Source: Frankia sp. AgB1.9
GTDB lineage: Bacteria > Actinomycetota > Actinomycetes > Frankiales > Frankiaceae
DNA: 64,000 nt
Reading direction: 5' to 3'
NCBI RefSeq assembly: GCF_016786355.1
Contig: NZ_JADWYX010000026.1
Span: forward strand, 6,749-70,748
The notes beneath the pieces were generated by a model that saw nothing but the letters and a program-made list of their open reading frames with translations, did no database searches and was not told the DNA's origin. Every line of letters begins with the position of its first letter. Positions within the stretch are counted from its first letter, which is position 1. Shown piece after piece: positions 16,080 to 24,420 of this stretch. Both the position numbers and the translations under genes were made by a program.

Positions 16080-16853
16080 ATGGAAGCTGGACCACCTCGC
16101 CCCGAGGTCAGGATCGACCGAGACGGCCCCCTGGCCGTCGTGACCGTCGATCGCCCGGGTACGCGCAACGCGTTCGGGCCCGACACGCTGCATCACGTCG
16201 CGAGCGTGATCCGACACGCGACGGACGACGGCATCCGCGCGCTCGTCCTCACCGGCGCCGGCGAGGTGAGCTTCTCGTCAGGAATGGATCTCAAGGCACT
16301 CGCCAGCGCGCCTCGCGAGCAGCTGTCTGCCGCCGTGGAGGCCTTCGACGCGGCGATGGACGCGGCCGAGCGGCCGCCGCTCATCGCCGCCGTCAACGGT
16401 GCCGCGACCGGCGGCGGTTTCGAGATCGCGTTGCGTTGCGACCTTGTCGTGGCGGCGGACCACGCGACCTTCGGGCTGCCGGAGGTCCGGCGCGGGATCG
16501 TGCCGGGCGGCCGCGGCACGCTGCTGCCGAGCCGCATCCCGATCGCCGTCGCGCTCGAGATCGGGATCGTCGGCGAGCCGATCAGCGCGGCGCGGGCCTA
16601 CGAGCTCGGCCTGGTGAACCGGGTCGTCTCCGCCCCCGAGCTGCTGGACGTCGCTCGGGACCTCGGGCGCCGGATCGCCGCGAACGGCCCTCTGGCCGTC
16701 GCGCGCACCCGCGCGCTGATGTGGACGGCCGCGACCGAGTCGGCCGCGCTCGCCTGGGAGGAGACGCGGCGAGTACGAGACGACCCCGGCCTGGCCCGGG
16801 AGATGCGGGAAGGCGTCACCGCCTTCCTGGAGAAGCGTTCCCCTCGCTGGTGA
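16080..16853 (+). CDS. Enoyl-CoA hydratase/isomerase (crotonase family)
   Basis: 257 residues. Oxyanion-hole segments SFSSGMDLKALA and NGAATGGGFEIALRCDL are clear, followed by FGLPEVRRGIVPGGRGTLLPSRIP, which lacks the Glu normally found in hydratases at the GTIPGAGGTQ-like helix, so isomerase or another crotonase chemistry is possible. The ATG at 16080 has AGGAG at 16067-16071; a GTG at 16071 would overlap that ribosome site. Expression is probably driven by operator copy 5. Confidence 0.9.
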   Translation: MEAGPPRPEVRIDRDGPLAVVTVDRPGTRNAFGPDTLHHVASVIRHATDDGIRALVLTGAGEVSFSSGMDLKALASAPREQLSAAVEAFDAAMDAAERPPLIAAVNGAATGGGFEIALRCDLVVAADHATFGLPEVRRGIVPGGRGTLLPSRIPIAVALEIGIVGEPISAARAYELGLVNRVVSAPELLDVARDLGRRIAANGPLAVARTRALMWTAATESAALAWEETRRVRDDPGLAREMREGVTAFLEKRSPRW

Positions 16854-16984
16854 CCGCCCGGCGAACGTCCGCCTGAGGCCCGTCCCGCGCAGCGGCTCTC
16901 CACACCGAGCGTGCGGTCCTGTGACGGTCCACTCACGCCTCAGCCGGGTCGGTGACAGACCTTCCGACGCGGAATCATGTCAAC

Positions 16985-16998
16985 ATAGCAAGTACTAT
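16985..16998 (+). promoter_or_regulatory. ATAG-N6-CTAT operator/promoter, copy 6
   Basis: ATAGCAAGTACTAT, the most symmetrical site. TACTAT at 16993-16998 as -10 would start the transcript near 17005, leaving a leader of about 16 bases that just holds GAGGGG before the ATG at 17021. This spacing is the best evidence that the right arm is a true -10 element and that a bound repressor would block the polymerase. Confidence 0.65.
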
Positions 16999-17020
16999 AT
17001 TCATCGACCGAGGGGCGTAC

Positions 17021-18166
17021 ATGCGGGACGCAGTGATCGTGGAGGCCGTGCGGACGCCGGTCGGCAAAAGGAACGGGTCGCTGTCCGGGGTACACCCGGT
17101 GAACCTGTCCGCGCACGTCCTGCGGGCGCTGGCCGAGCGCAGCGGGATCGACCCGGGCGTCGTCGACGACGTGGTCTGGGGCTGCGTGTCCCAGGTCGGG
17201 CAGCAGACCCTGAACATCGCCCGCAACGCGCCGCTGGCCGCGGGCTGGCCCGAGACGGTCACCGGGGTCACGGTGGATCGGCAGTGCGGCTCGTCCCAGC
17301 AGGCCGTGCACTTCGCCGCGGCCGGCCTGGTCTCGGGCCAGTACGACGTCGTGGTGGCCGGCGGCGTCGAGTCGATGAGTCGGGTACCGATGTTCAGTGC
17401 GCTCTTGGACGAGGACCCGCTGGGTTCCGAGTTCCTGGCCCGCTACGGCGGAGTGGCGCCCAACCAGGGCATCGGCGCGGAGATGATCGCCGAGCGGTGG
17501 GGATTCTCGCGCACCCAGCTGGACGAGTTCTCCCTCGCCTCGCACGAGAAGGCCGGCGCGGCGCAGGACGACGGCCGGTTCGACGCGCAGATCGCCCCGG
17601 TCACGCTGGACGACGGCACGGTGGTCAGCCGGGACGAGGGGGTGCGCCGCGGCGGCACGGTGGCGAAGCTGGCCGGGCTGAACCCCGCGTTCAAACCGGA
17701 CGGCGTGATCACCGCGGCGAACAGCTCGCAGATCTCCGACGGCTGCGCCGCGCTGCTCATGACGACGAGCGAGAAGGCCCGGGAGCTGGGGCTCACCCCC
17801 ATCGCGCGGGTGCACACGGCCGTGCTCGCCGGCGCCGACCCGGTGATCATGCTGACGGCGCCGATTCCCGCCACCCAGAAGGTGCTGCGCAGGTCCGGGC
17901 TGCGCCTGGACGAGATCGGCGCCTTCGAGGTCAACGAGGCCTTCGCGCCGGTGCCGCTCGCCTGGCTGGCCGACATCGGCGCCGACCCGAAGGCGCTCAA
18001 CCCGAACGGCGGCGCGATCGCGTTGGGCCATCCCCTCGGCGGCTCCGGCGCCCGGATCGCGACCACCCTGGTGCATCACCTGCGCGACAACGGCATCCGC
18101 TACGGACTGCAGACCATGTGCGAGGGCGGTGGCCAGGCGAACGCGACCATCTTCGAGCTGCTCTGA
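17021..18166 (+). CDS. Acetyl-CoA acyltransferase (thiolase)
   Basis: 381-residue degradative thiolase with the full catalytic set: Cys89 in VDRQCGSSQQ, His337 in NPNGGAIALGHPLGGSGAR and Cys367 in TMCEGGGQAN. It cleaves 3-ketoacyl-CoA with CoA in the last step of a beta-oxidation round. The ATG is preceded by GAGGGG and by operator copy 6. It complements the cysteine-less thiolase-fold protein at 3513, so the block has both a classical thiolase and an aldolase-type cleaving enzyme. Ends the plus-strand block and faces the SDR gene 37 bp away. Confidence 0.94.
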   Translation: MRDAVIVEAVRTPVGKRNGSLSGVHPVNLSAHVLRALAERSGIDPGVVDDVVWGCVSQVGQQTLNIARNAPLAAGWPETVTGVTVDRQCGSSQQAVHFAAAGLVSGQYDVVVAGGVESMSRVPMFSALLDEDPLGSEFLARYGGVAPNQGIGAEMIAERWGFSRTQLDEFSLASHEKAGAAQDDGRFDAQIAPVTLDDGTVVSRDEGVRRGGTVAKLAGLNPAFKPDGVITAANSSQISDGCAALLMTTSEKARELGLTPIARVHTAVLAGADPVIMLTAPIPATQKVLRRSGLRLDEIGAFEVNEAFAPVPLAWLADIGADPKALNPNGGAIALGHPLGGSGARIATTLVHHLRDNGIRYGLQTMCEGGGQANATIFELL

Positions 18167-18203
18167 CGAGCTGCTCTGAGACAGCGCGGCGGCGACGCGG
18201 CGG

Positions 18204-19106
18204 CTACCGGGTCGGGTGGCTGGCGAGGAGCCGCTCGGTCTCGTCCCAGAGCCGCTGGGCCAGGTCGAGGTCGGCGGCGACGGGACTGAGCGCCGCCGGC
18301 CTCCCCCGGTCGAAGTAGACGCCGGTGGTGCCCGCCAGCTCCGGGGCGGTCGCGAGGGTGATCGAGGGGGCCGCTCCCCTCGCCGGGCTCATCGGCTCGG
18401 GCAGGTTCGCCAGGGCGGCACTCGACGCGGCCGGCTCCTTCGGCATCGCCACCGCGTGGGCCAGGTCGGCCTCCCGGGGCTGGCCCAGCTGGGTCGCCAC
18501 GTAGCCCGGGTTGACGGCGTTGACGGTCACCCCGGTGCCGGCGAGCTCGCGGGCGAGGACGTGGGTGAAGTAGATGTTGGCAAGCTTGGACTCGGCGTAC
18601 ACCCGCAGCGAGTGGAACTCCTCCCGGTGCTGCAGGTCGTGGAAGCAGAGGCCGTCCGGCGCCGCGCGGTAGGCGCCGGAGGAGACCATGACGACGCGGG
18701 CCGGTGCGCTCTCGACGAGCCTGGCCCGCAGCAGGCTCGTCAGCAGGTGCGGGCCGACGTGGTTGACGCCGAAGGCGGCCTCAAGACCCTCCGCGGTCTC
18801 CCACCGGTGACCGCCCGGTGCGAGGCCGGCGTTGTTGACCAGCACGTCGATCCGTGGGTAACGGTCGAGCACGGTCGCGGCGAACTCGCGGATCGAGGCG
18901 AACGAGGCCAGGTCGAGCCGCACCAGGTCGGCGGGCCCGCCGGACCGGCGGCGGATCTCGGCCACCGCGTCGGCGCCGCGGCGCTCGTCGCGGGCGCCGA
19001 CGACGACGTGCCAGCCGCGCTCCGCGAGGCCCGCCGCCGTCTCGAAGCCGATGCCGGTGTTCCCACCAGTGACGATCGCGACAGGTCGCGGGGCGTCGCC
19101 GTCCAT
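18204..19106 (-). CDS. SDR-family oxidoreductase (retinol-dehydrogenase-like)
   Basis: 300 residues: TGGNTGIG cofactor motif (13-20), LVNNAG (89-94), Ser142-Ser143, Tyr170 and Lys174 (YAESKLAN) and NPGYVATQL. The YAESKLAN form is typical of the RDH/WWOX-like SDR group acting on lipophilic alcohols. The start at 19106 follows GGAGGGATCAGACC. It is the last gene of the minus-strand unit that includes the crotonase and the F420-type oxidoreductase upstream. Confidence 0.9.
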   Translation of the reverse strand: MDGDAPRPVAIVTGGNTGIGFETAAGLAERGWHVVVGARDERRGADAVAEIRRRSGGPADLVRLDLASFASIREFAATVLDRYPRIDVLVNNAGLAPGGHRWETAEGLEAAFGVNHVGPHLLTSLLRARLVESAPARVVMVSSGAYRAAPDGLCFHDLQHREEFHSLRVYAESKLANIYFTHVLARELAGTGVTVNAVNPGYVATQLGQPREADLAHAVAMPKEPAASSAALANLPEPMSPARGAAPSITLATAPELAGTTGVYFDRGRPAALSPVAADLDLAQRLWDETERLLASHPTR

Positions 19107-19155
19107 GGTCTGATCCCTCCTGGAGTTACGCCTGGCGAGGTGAGGGCCGCGGTTC

Positions 19156-19950
19156 TCAGGTGTCGGACCAGTCGGTGCTGACCTGGCCGTGCCATTGCGG
19201 GGCTCGCCGTTCGAGGAAGGCGAGGACGCCCTCCCTGGCATCGGGTGCGCCCATGGTGTGGTGATGCGCCGCCGTCTCGCGTTCCTCGACGCCCGCCGGG
19301 TCCAGTCCCCAGCTGTCCCAGAGCAGGCGCTTGCTGTACGCGACGGACAGTGGCGCGGTGTTGGCGGCGATGTCGCGGGCGAGCGCGAGGGCGGCGGGCA
19401 GGACGTCCTCGTTCGGCAGCACCCGGCTGCAGACGCCCAGGCGGTGGGCCTCGTGGCCGTCGAACGTCCGGCCGGTCAGCAGGATCTCGGCGGCGGCGGA
19501 CATCCCGGCGATCCGGGGCAGCGTCCAGTGCGAGTAGGCGTCGCCGAGCACCCCGCGGCGGACCTGCACGACGCCGTACTTCGCGTCCGCCGCGAAGATC
19601 CTGATGTCGCACTGCAGGGTCAGCGTGAAACCGATCCCGATCGCATGGCCGTTGACCGCCGCGATGACGGGCTTGCGGACCCGCCAGGCCGGCACGGACA
19701 GCCCCGCCGCGCTGAAGGCCGAGGCGTCCCGGCTGGCGAACGTGTCCCCGCCGGCGGTCATGTCCGCCCCGGCGCAGAACGCGGGCGGCGTGCCGGTGAG
19801 CACGACCGCGCGGACCGCGTCGTCGGCGTCGCAGTCGCGGTAGGCCTCCGCGAGGTCGCGGGCCATCGCGCCGCCGAACGCGTTGCGGACCTCCGGCCGG
19901 TGCAGGGTCAGCGTGGCGACCCCGTCGCTCACGTCGCGCAGGACGGTCAT
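19156..19950 (-). CDS. Enoyl-CoA hydratase/isomerase (crotonase family)
   Basis: 264 residues with AFCAGADMTAGGDTF and NGHAIGIGFTLTLQCDI as the two oxyanion-hole segments and VRRGVLGDAYSHWTLPRIAG on the following helix. The C-terminal REGVLAFLERRAPQW block is typical. Its start overlaps the stop of the luciferase-like gene by 4 bp (ATGA), showing translational coupling, so the oxidoreductase and crotonase likely act on successive intermediates. Confidence 0.92.
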   Translation of the reverse strand: MTVLRDVSDGVATLTLHRPEVRNAFGGAMARDLAEAYRDCDADDAVRAVVLTGTPPAFCAGADMTAGGDTFASRDASAFSAAGLSVPAWRVRKPVIAAVNGHAIGIGFTLTLQCDIRIFAADAKYGVVQVRRGVLGDAYSHWTLPRIAGMSAAAEILLTGRTFDGHEAHRLGVCSRVLPNEDVLPAALALARDIAANTAPLSVAYSKRLLWDSWGLDPAGVEERETAAHHHTMGAPDAREGVLAFLERRAPQWHGQVSTDWSDT

Positions 19951-21020
19951 GACGCGGCCGTCCCCGCGGCCGTTCCCGCAGGCGTGACGCCGGCTTCGAC
20001 GGCCGGCCCGGACGCCGCGCGCAGGGCCCGCGCGAGGTCCGCGAGCAGGTCGTCCCCGACCGGATAGCCGGGGAAGTAGGCGCAGACGCGGTCGCAGTGC
20101 CCGAACCGGCGGACGATCTCCGCGGCGACCTGGTCGGGGGTGCCGAACACGCCGAGCGTCCCGAGCATCTCGTCATCGATCAGCTCGGTCATCCCCGCCC
20201 AGTCCCCGCGCTTCGACCGCGCGTTCAGCTCGGGCTGCAGGTGCCCCCAGCCCTCGACCTCGAGCACCTGCCGGTAGGACGGTGTCGAGCCGTAGAAGCC
20301 CAGCACTCCGCGGGCGGCCCGGGCGGCGGTCAGCTCCTCGTCGGTGCGCCCGACGGCGACGATGACCTCCGCGGTGACCGCGATCTCGGCGCGGGACCGG
20401 CCGGCCGCCGCCAGGCCGGCCTCGATGGCGGGCATCGTGCGCTCCCTCATGTGCCGGTCGCTGTTGAACGGCATCACCAGGTTCCCGTCCGCGACCTCGG
20501 CGGCCATCTGGTTCATCTTGGGGCCGAGCGCTCCGACCAGCACCTTCGGCAGGCCGTACGGGTTCGGCCCGGGGTTGAATGCTGGGGTCATGAGGGTGTG
20601 GCTCGTGTAGTCGCCGCGGAAGTCGAGGCGGGTGCCGTCCTGCCAGCTGTCCAGGATCGCCTTGGTGGCCAGCACCCACTCCCGCATCTGGGCCACCGGC
20701 CGGTCCCACCGGGCGCCATACCGCTTCTCGATGTGCGCCCGTACCTGCGAGCCGAGCCCGAGCCGGAACCTCCCCCGCGACAGCAGCTGCAGGTCGTAGG
20801 CCGCGTGCGCGAGATGCAGCGGGCTGCGTGGGAAGGCGATCGCGACGTTCGTCAGCAGGTCCAGCGAGCAGACCGGCGCCGCCGCGACCAGCGGGAAGAA
20901 CAGGTCGTGCGCGTTCTCGAAGCTGAAGACCCCGTCCACGCCGGCGCGCTCCAGCGCCTGGGCCCGCTCGGCCGCGTCCACGACCGACCCGGATAGCATC
21001 ACGTCCAGTTTGAGCGGCAT
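19947..21020 (-). CDS. LLM-class F420-dependent oxidoreductase (TIGR03617-like)
   Basis: 357-residue luciferase-fold TIM barrel with GVDGVFSFENAHDLFFPL, SRGRFRLGLGSQVRAHIEKRYG, LPKVLVGALGPKMNQMAAEVADG and GFYGSTPSYRQVLEVEGWG. The SQVRxHIEKR segment is shared with the paralog at 53735, marking the same subgroup, which in actinobacteria uses F420 rather than FMN. First gene of the operon with the crotonase and SDR. Cofactor assignment is by family, not by a visible diagnostic residue. Confidence 0.87.
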   Translation of the reverse strand: MPLKLDVMLSGSVVDAAERAQALERAGVDGVFSFENAHDLFFPLVAAAPVCSLDLLTNVAIAFPRSPLHLAHAAYDLQLLSRGRFRLGLGSQVRAHIEKRYGARWDRPVAQMREWVLATKAILDSWQDGTRLDFRGDYTSHTLMTPAFNPGPNPYGLPKVLVGALGPKMNQMAAEVADGNLVMPFNSDRHMRERTMPAIEAGLAAAGRSRAEIAVTAEVIVAVGRTDEELTAARAARGVLGFYGSTPSYRQVLEVEGWGHLQPELNARSKRGDWAGMTELIDDEMLGTLGVFGTPDQVAAEIVRRFGHCDRVCAYFPGYPVGDDLLADLARALRAASGPAVEAGVTPAGTAAGTAAS

Positions 21021-21233
21021 CGCCCGGTCCCTCTCCTCGTGTGGCGCGTGTATCGCCGTCTTCTTCCCGCACTGTGAGACCGCCGGTCGCCGTCGGCGCC
21101 CCCGCGTCGCCGGCCGCCGAGGTCGTGGCAGCCATCACCGCCGTGGGCGACCTGGCGCCTCGGGGCTGAGCCCGCCGAAGCCGCATCCTCGCCGATTGGC
21201 ATCCGATGACGTCGAGAAGGACGGAGAGGCGCG

Positions 21234-22112
21234 ATGGATGACCGGAACGCGACCGTGTTGTTATCCGACGGATTCACCTTCCCAGAGGGACTGCGCTGGC
21301 GGGACGGCTGGCTGTGGGTCGCCGACCAGACCACCGGCACGGTCTGGAGGATGACCGAGGACGGCGTGGCCGCACCCGTGGTCGAGGTCGCCGGCGGCGC
21401 GTCCGGCCTCGGCTGGTTGCCGGGCGGCGACCTGCTGGTCGTGTCGATGGCGGACCGCCAGGTGCTGCGCGTCGACCCGCGCACCGGCGCGACCACACCG
21501 CACGCCAGCCTCGCCGGCCTGCCCGGCTACCGGCTCAACGACATGGTCGTCGACGCCGACGGACGGGCCTACGTCGGCGACTTCGGCTTCGACCCGCAGG
21601 CCTTCGTCGCGCGGTTCGGCGGCGCCGCCCTCACCGGTGGTCAGGCTCCCACGTCGATCCTCGCCCGGGTCGACCCCGACGGATCGGTCCGCGCCGTCGC
21701 GGACGGCCTCCAGTTCCCCAACGGCTGCGTGATCACCGCGGACGGCCGGACGCTCATCGTCGCCGAGACCTTCGGGGGCCGGCTGACGGCGTTCGACCGG
21801 TCCGAGGCCGGCGACCTGTCCGGGCCGCGGACCTGGGCGAGCCTCGACGCCCGCCCCGACGGCATCTGCCTGGACGCGGACGGCGCGGTCTGGGTCGCGA
21901 ACGCCGGAGCCCCCGAATGCCTGCGGGTCGCGCCGCCCCGGGCCGGACAGCCCGCGGCGGTGGTCGACCGGGTGGCGACGGGAGCCCCGGCCTACTCGTG
22001 CGCCCTGGGCGGCGCCGACGGTCGCACCCTGTTCGTCGCGACTTCCCAGCGCTCCCCCGGCGGCGGCGCGGGCCGCGTCGAGGCCACGCGGGTTGCCGTC
22101 CCCGCCAGCTGA
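21234..22112 (+). CDS. SMP-30/gluconolactonase/LRE-like protein
   Basis: 292-residue six-bladed beta-propeller: repeated blade sequences such as FPEGLRWRDGWLWVADQTTGTVWRM, YRLNDMVVDADGRAYVGDFGF, FPNGCVITADGRTLIVAETFGGRLTAF and PDGICLDADGAVWVANAG. These carry the Glu/Asn/Asp residues that hold the divalent metal in SMP-30 lactonases (Glu in FPEG, Asn in RLND, Asn in FPNG, Asp in PDG). A lactone hydrolase role is probable. Divergent from the oxidoreductase operon, with 213 bp between starts. Confidence 0.9.
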   Translation: MDDRNATVLLSDGFTFPEGLRWRDGWLWVADQTTGTVWRMTEDGVAAPVVEVAGGASGLGWLPGGDLLVVSMADRQVLRVDPRTGATTPHASLAGLPGYRLNDMVVDADGRAYVGDFGFDPQAFVARFGGAALTGGQAPTSILARVDPDGSVRAVADGLQFPNGCVITADGRTLIVAETFGGRLTAFDRSEAGDLSGPRTWASLDARPDGICLDADGAVWVANAGAPECLRVAPPRAGQPAAVVDRVATGAPAYSCALGGADGRTLFVATSQRSPGGGAGRVEATRVAVPAS

Positions 22113-22129
22113 GCGTCCCATCAGGTCGG

Positions 22130-23455
22130 CTACAGCGAGTTGATCAGGTGCTGCGGCCGGTGGTATCCGTCGAAGCGCAGCTCGCCGCCGCGCAGCTCCC
22201 GGATCGTGAGGAAGTCACCCTTGTAGCCCTTGTGATCCCAGGGGCCGAACTGGATGTAGGTGGCCGGCCCACCGTTCGTCGCGGGCATCCAGCGGATCCG
22301 CTCGATGCCTTCCTTGACCTCCTCGGGCGTGGCCATCGCCGCGTTGGCCACCCCGTGGATCGCCACCCGCGCCGTGTCGTAGCCCAGCGCGACGACGACG
22401 TTCTTCGACACCCGGCCGAAGCGCTTCGCGAAGCGGTCGACCATGGCCTCGTAGTTCGGGTTCGTGCCCTCGACGCCGAGCTGGTCGATGCCGTGCCAGC
22501 CCTCCAGGCCCTCGGCCCAGCGGTTGGTGTTGGAGTAGAACATGAACGCGGTGCCCATGACCCGCGGCGGGTCCCAGTCGAGCGCCTTGAACGCCTCGGC
22601 GAAGTGGAAGGTCGAGTAGCCGTAGCCGCCGTAGTAGAGGCCGGTGATGCCGTCCTCGCGCATGGACCGCAGGTGTTCGGTGAGGCCGCGCGGGTTCGGA
22701 CCGAGCCTGATGTCGCGGGCGATCGTCAGGCCGAGACTGTTGCACTCGTCGCGGAAGAAGCCGGCGTAGTCACGGCCCGAGCTGCCCTGCTCCCAGAACA
22801 TGCCGACCTTGCTGTGGCCCTGGGCCTTCAGCCACTGCGCGCACATCACCGCCTCGGTGGGGATGTCGCCGTTGGCGATGGTGAAGCAGTACTCGCTGGC
22901 GAACCGCCAGGCGCCGGTCCACGCGAGGACCGGGACCTTGCGCCGGTTGACGAGCTCCTGCAGTGACAGCGAGTTGTCGCTGATCTCCGGCCCGATCACG
23001 ACGACGCAGCCCTGGTCGCACAGCCACTCGTAGCCGGTGCGGGCCTTCTGGAAGTTCTCCCGGGGCAGGCCGCGGGCGTCGGCGATGACGAGCCGGACCG
23101 GCCGGTCGTAGATGCCCTCGTTCAGCGCGTCCTCGAAGGCGAGGATGGTGGCGTTGACCCAGTCGAAGATCAGCTGGCCGTTCTCGATGTCCATCAGCAG
23201 CCCGATCTTCACGGGCTCGAACGCGTCGCCCTGGGTCTGCAGGCCACGCGAGGGCGGATAGACGACGATGTCCGCATGGGCCTTCTCGCCGATGCGGCCG
23301 CCGCCCTCGTACCACCGGGTGGCGTCACCGGCCGTGGGCGAGTCGGTGCCCGAGACGACGTTGCTGACCGCGCGGTCGGGCTCGGCGATCCCGTGGTCCG
23401 CCGGCTCCGGGAACATCCGCTCCACGAACTCGCTGTCCGAGTATGAGCTGCTCAT
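22130..23455 (-). CDS. Type-I substrate-binding-fold protein without signal peptide
   Basis: 441 residues. The fold matches Leu-type ABC binding proteins: VKIGLLMDIENGQLIFDW, ARTGYEWLCDQGCVVVIGPEIS, GHSKVGMFWEQGSSGRDYAGFF and ITGLYYGGYGYSTFHFAEAFK. There is no hydrophobic signal or lipobox; the first 80 residues are acidic and disordered-looking. The protein would stay in the cytoplasm, so it is likely a sensor or amidase-regulator-type binding protein (AmiC-like role) rather than a transport component. The ATG at 23455 is preceded by GGAG; an ATG at 23467 has no ribosome site. Divergent from a TetR gene with a shared operator. Confidence 0.82.
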   Translation of the reverse strand: MSSSYSDSEFVERMFPEPADHGIAEPDRAVSNVVSGTDSPTAGDATRWYEGGGRIGEKAHADIVVYPPSRGLQTQGDAFEPVKIGLLMDIENGQLIFDWVNATILAFEDALNEGIYDRPVRLVIADARGLPRENFQKARTGYEWLCDQGCVVVIGPEISDNSLSLQELVNRRKVPVLAWTGAWRFASEYCFTIANGDIPTEAVMCAQWLKAQGHSKVGMFWEQGSSGRDYAGFFRDECNSLGLTIARDIRLGPNPRGLTEHLRSMREDGITGLYYGGYGYSTFHFAEAFKALDWDPPRVMGTAFMFYSNTNRWAEGLEGWHGIDQLGVEGTNPNYEAMVDRFAKRFGRVSKNVVVALGYDTARVAIHGVANAAMATPEEVKEGIERIRWMPATNGGPATYIQFGPWDHKGYKGDFLTIRELRGGELRFDGYHRPQHLINSL

Positions 23456-23483
23456 CCACCGCTCCATGATCCGAGAGGTTAGA

Positions 23484-23506
23484 ATTATTACGTGTCACAT
23501 CATAAT
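23484..23506. promoter_or_regulatory. Inverted-repeat operator between binding-protein gene and TetR gene
   Basis: ATTAT-N3-GTG-T-CAC-N3-ATAAT, a 23-bp quasi-palindrome centred at 23495 in the short divergent gap. Its position over both promoters fits autoregulation by the adjacent TetR protein. It also covers the GTG at 23492, arguing against that codon as the TetR start. Confidence 0.5.
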
Positions 23507-23521
23507 GTAAACGGGAGCCAG

Positions 23522-24124
23522 GTGGCCACGGACCCCGCGGAATCGTCCCGTGGGCGCCCTCGCGACCCTCAGGTCGACGAGCGGGTCCGCCTCGCCACCC
23601 TCGAGCTGCTCAGCGAGAAGGGCTTCGCCGACACCACGATCGCCGCCGTCGCGCGCCGGGCCGGCGTCGGGGCACCCGCCATCTACCGGCGCTGGCCCAC
23701 CCGGATCGCGCTGATCGAGAACGCGATCTTCCCCGGCTTCGACCAGGTCATCGTGCGGCCCACCGGCGATCTGCGCCATGACCTCAAGCGCTACGTCGAC
23801 GCGTTCATCGCGACCTTCGACCAGCCGGCGGCCCGCGCCGCGCTGCCCGCGCTGCTGAGCGTCTACCAGTCCGACCCCGAGAGCAACGCGCTGATGGGCC
23901 TGCGGGTCGGCGGCAGCGTCCGCGAACCGTTCCGCGAGATGCTGGCCGAGGCCGTCTCCGGCGACGAGAACCTCGATCTCAACAGTGACGACGTGCTCGA
24001 CATGCTGATCGGCTCGGTCGTGTTCCACGTGTTCATCCGCCGGTTCTCCGGCCGGGACATGACCGGCGACTACATCGTCGAGCTGCTCGCCCGCGCCGTG
24101 ACCGCCGGACCGGCCGCCTCCTAG
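23522..24124 (+). CDS. TetR-family transcriptional regulator
   Basis: 200 residues from the GTG at 23522, which has GGGAG 4-8 bp upstream. DNA-binding domain at about 18-63: DERVRLATLELLSEKGFADTTIAAVARRAGVGAPAIYRRWPTR, the YRRWP form common to the AcrR-like group. C-terminal dimer/ligand domain with an LDMLIGSVVFHVFIRRFSG helix. It faces the signal-less binding protein gene, suggesting it controls that gene in response to an intracellular ligand. Confidence 0.9.
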   Translation: MATDPAESSRGRPRDPQVDERVRLATLELLSEKGFADTTIAAVARRAGVGAPAIYRRWPTRIALIENAIFPGFDQVIVRPTGDLRHDLKRYVDAFIATFDQPAARAALPALLSVYQSDPESNALMGLRVGGSVREPFREMLAEAVSGDENLDLNSDDVLDMLIGSVVFHVFIRRFSGRDMTGDYIVELLARAVTAGPAAS

Positions 24125-24214
24125 CGGCGACTGCCTGCGACGTCGACCGCGCTGGCATCGAGCGTGCCTACTCGTCCAACGTGCGAGGACTGTCGAAGCT
24201 GCCGTTCACCACGA

Positions 24215-24239
24215 AAGGCTGACCTGGCGGGTCAGCCTT
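24215..24239 (+). terminator. Hairpin after TetR gene
   Basis: AAGGCTGACC (24215-24224) and GGTCAGCCTT (24230-24239) form a perfect 10-bp stem with a 5-base loop, about 90 bp after the TetR stop and before the next operon. Likely an intrinsic terminator without a long T run. Confidence 0.65.
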
Positions 24240-24420
24240 CCAGGCGGGTGCCGCACCATTGCTCGCCGTGGTTCTGGGCCGCCATTTCCGATACGCTCCC
24301 TCCCGTAACTTATCTGGCCGTGCGAGAGGCCCGAAGGAGTCGCGATGAAGGCCCGCTGTCCTGCGTGGAGCCCTCCCAGCAGTGCCGAGCCCGGCCCGGG
24401 CCGAGCCTTAGGAGCGCATC

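Noticed and set aside
23492-23521. GTG at 23492 as start of the TetR gene
   Set aside because: It lies inside the operator palindrome and has no ribosome site; GTG 23522 has GGGAG upstream and starts the usual TetR N-terminus.
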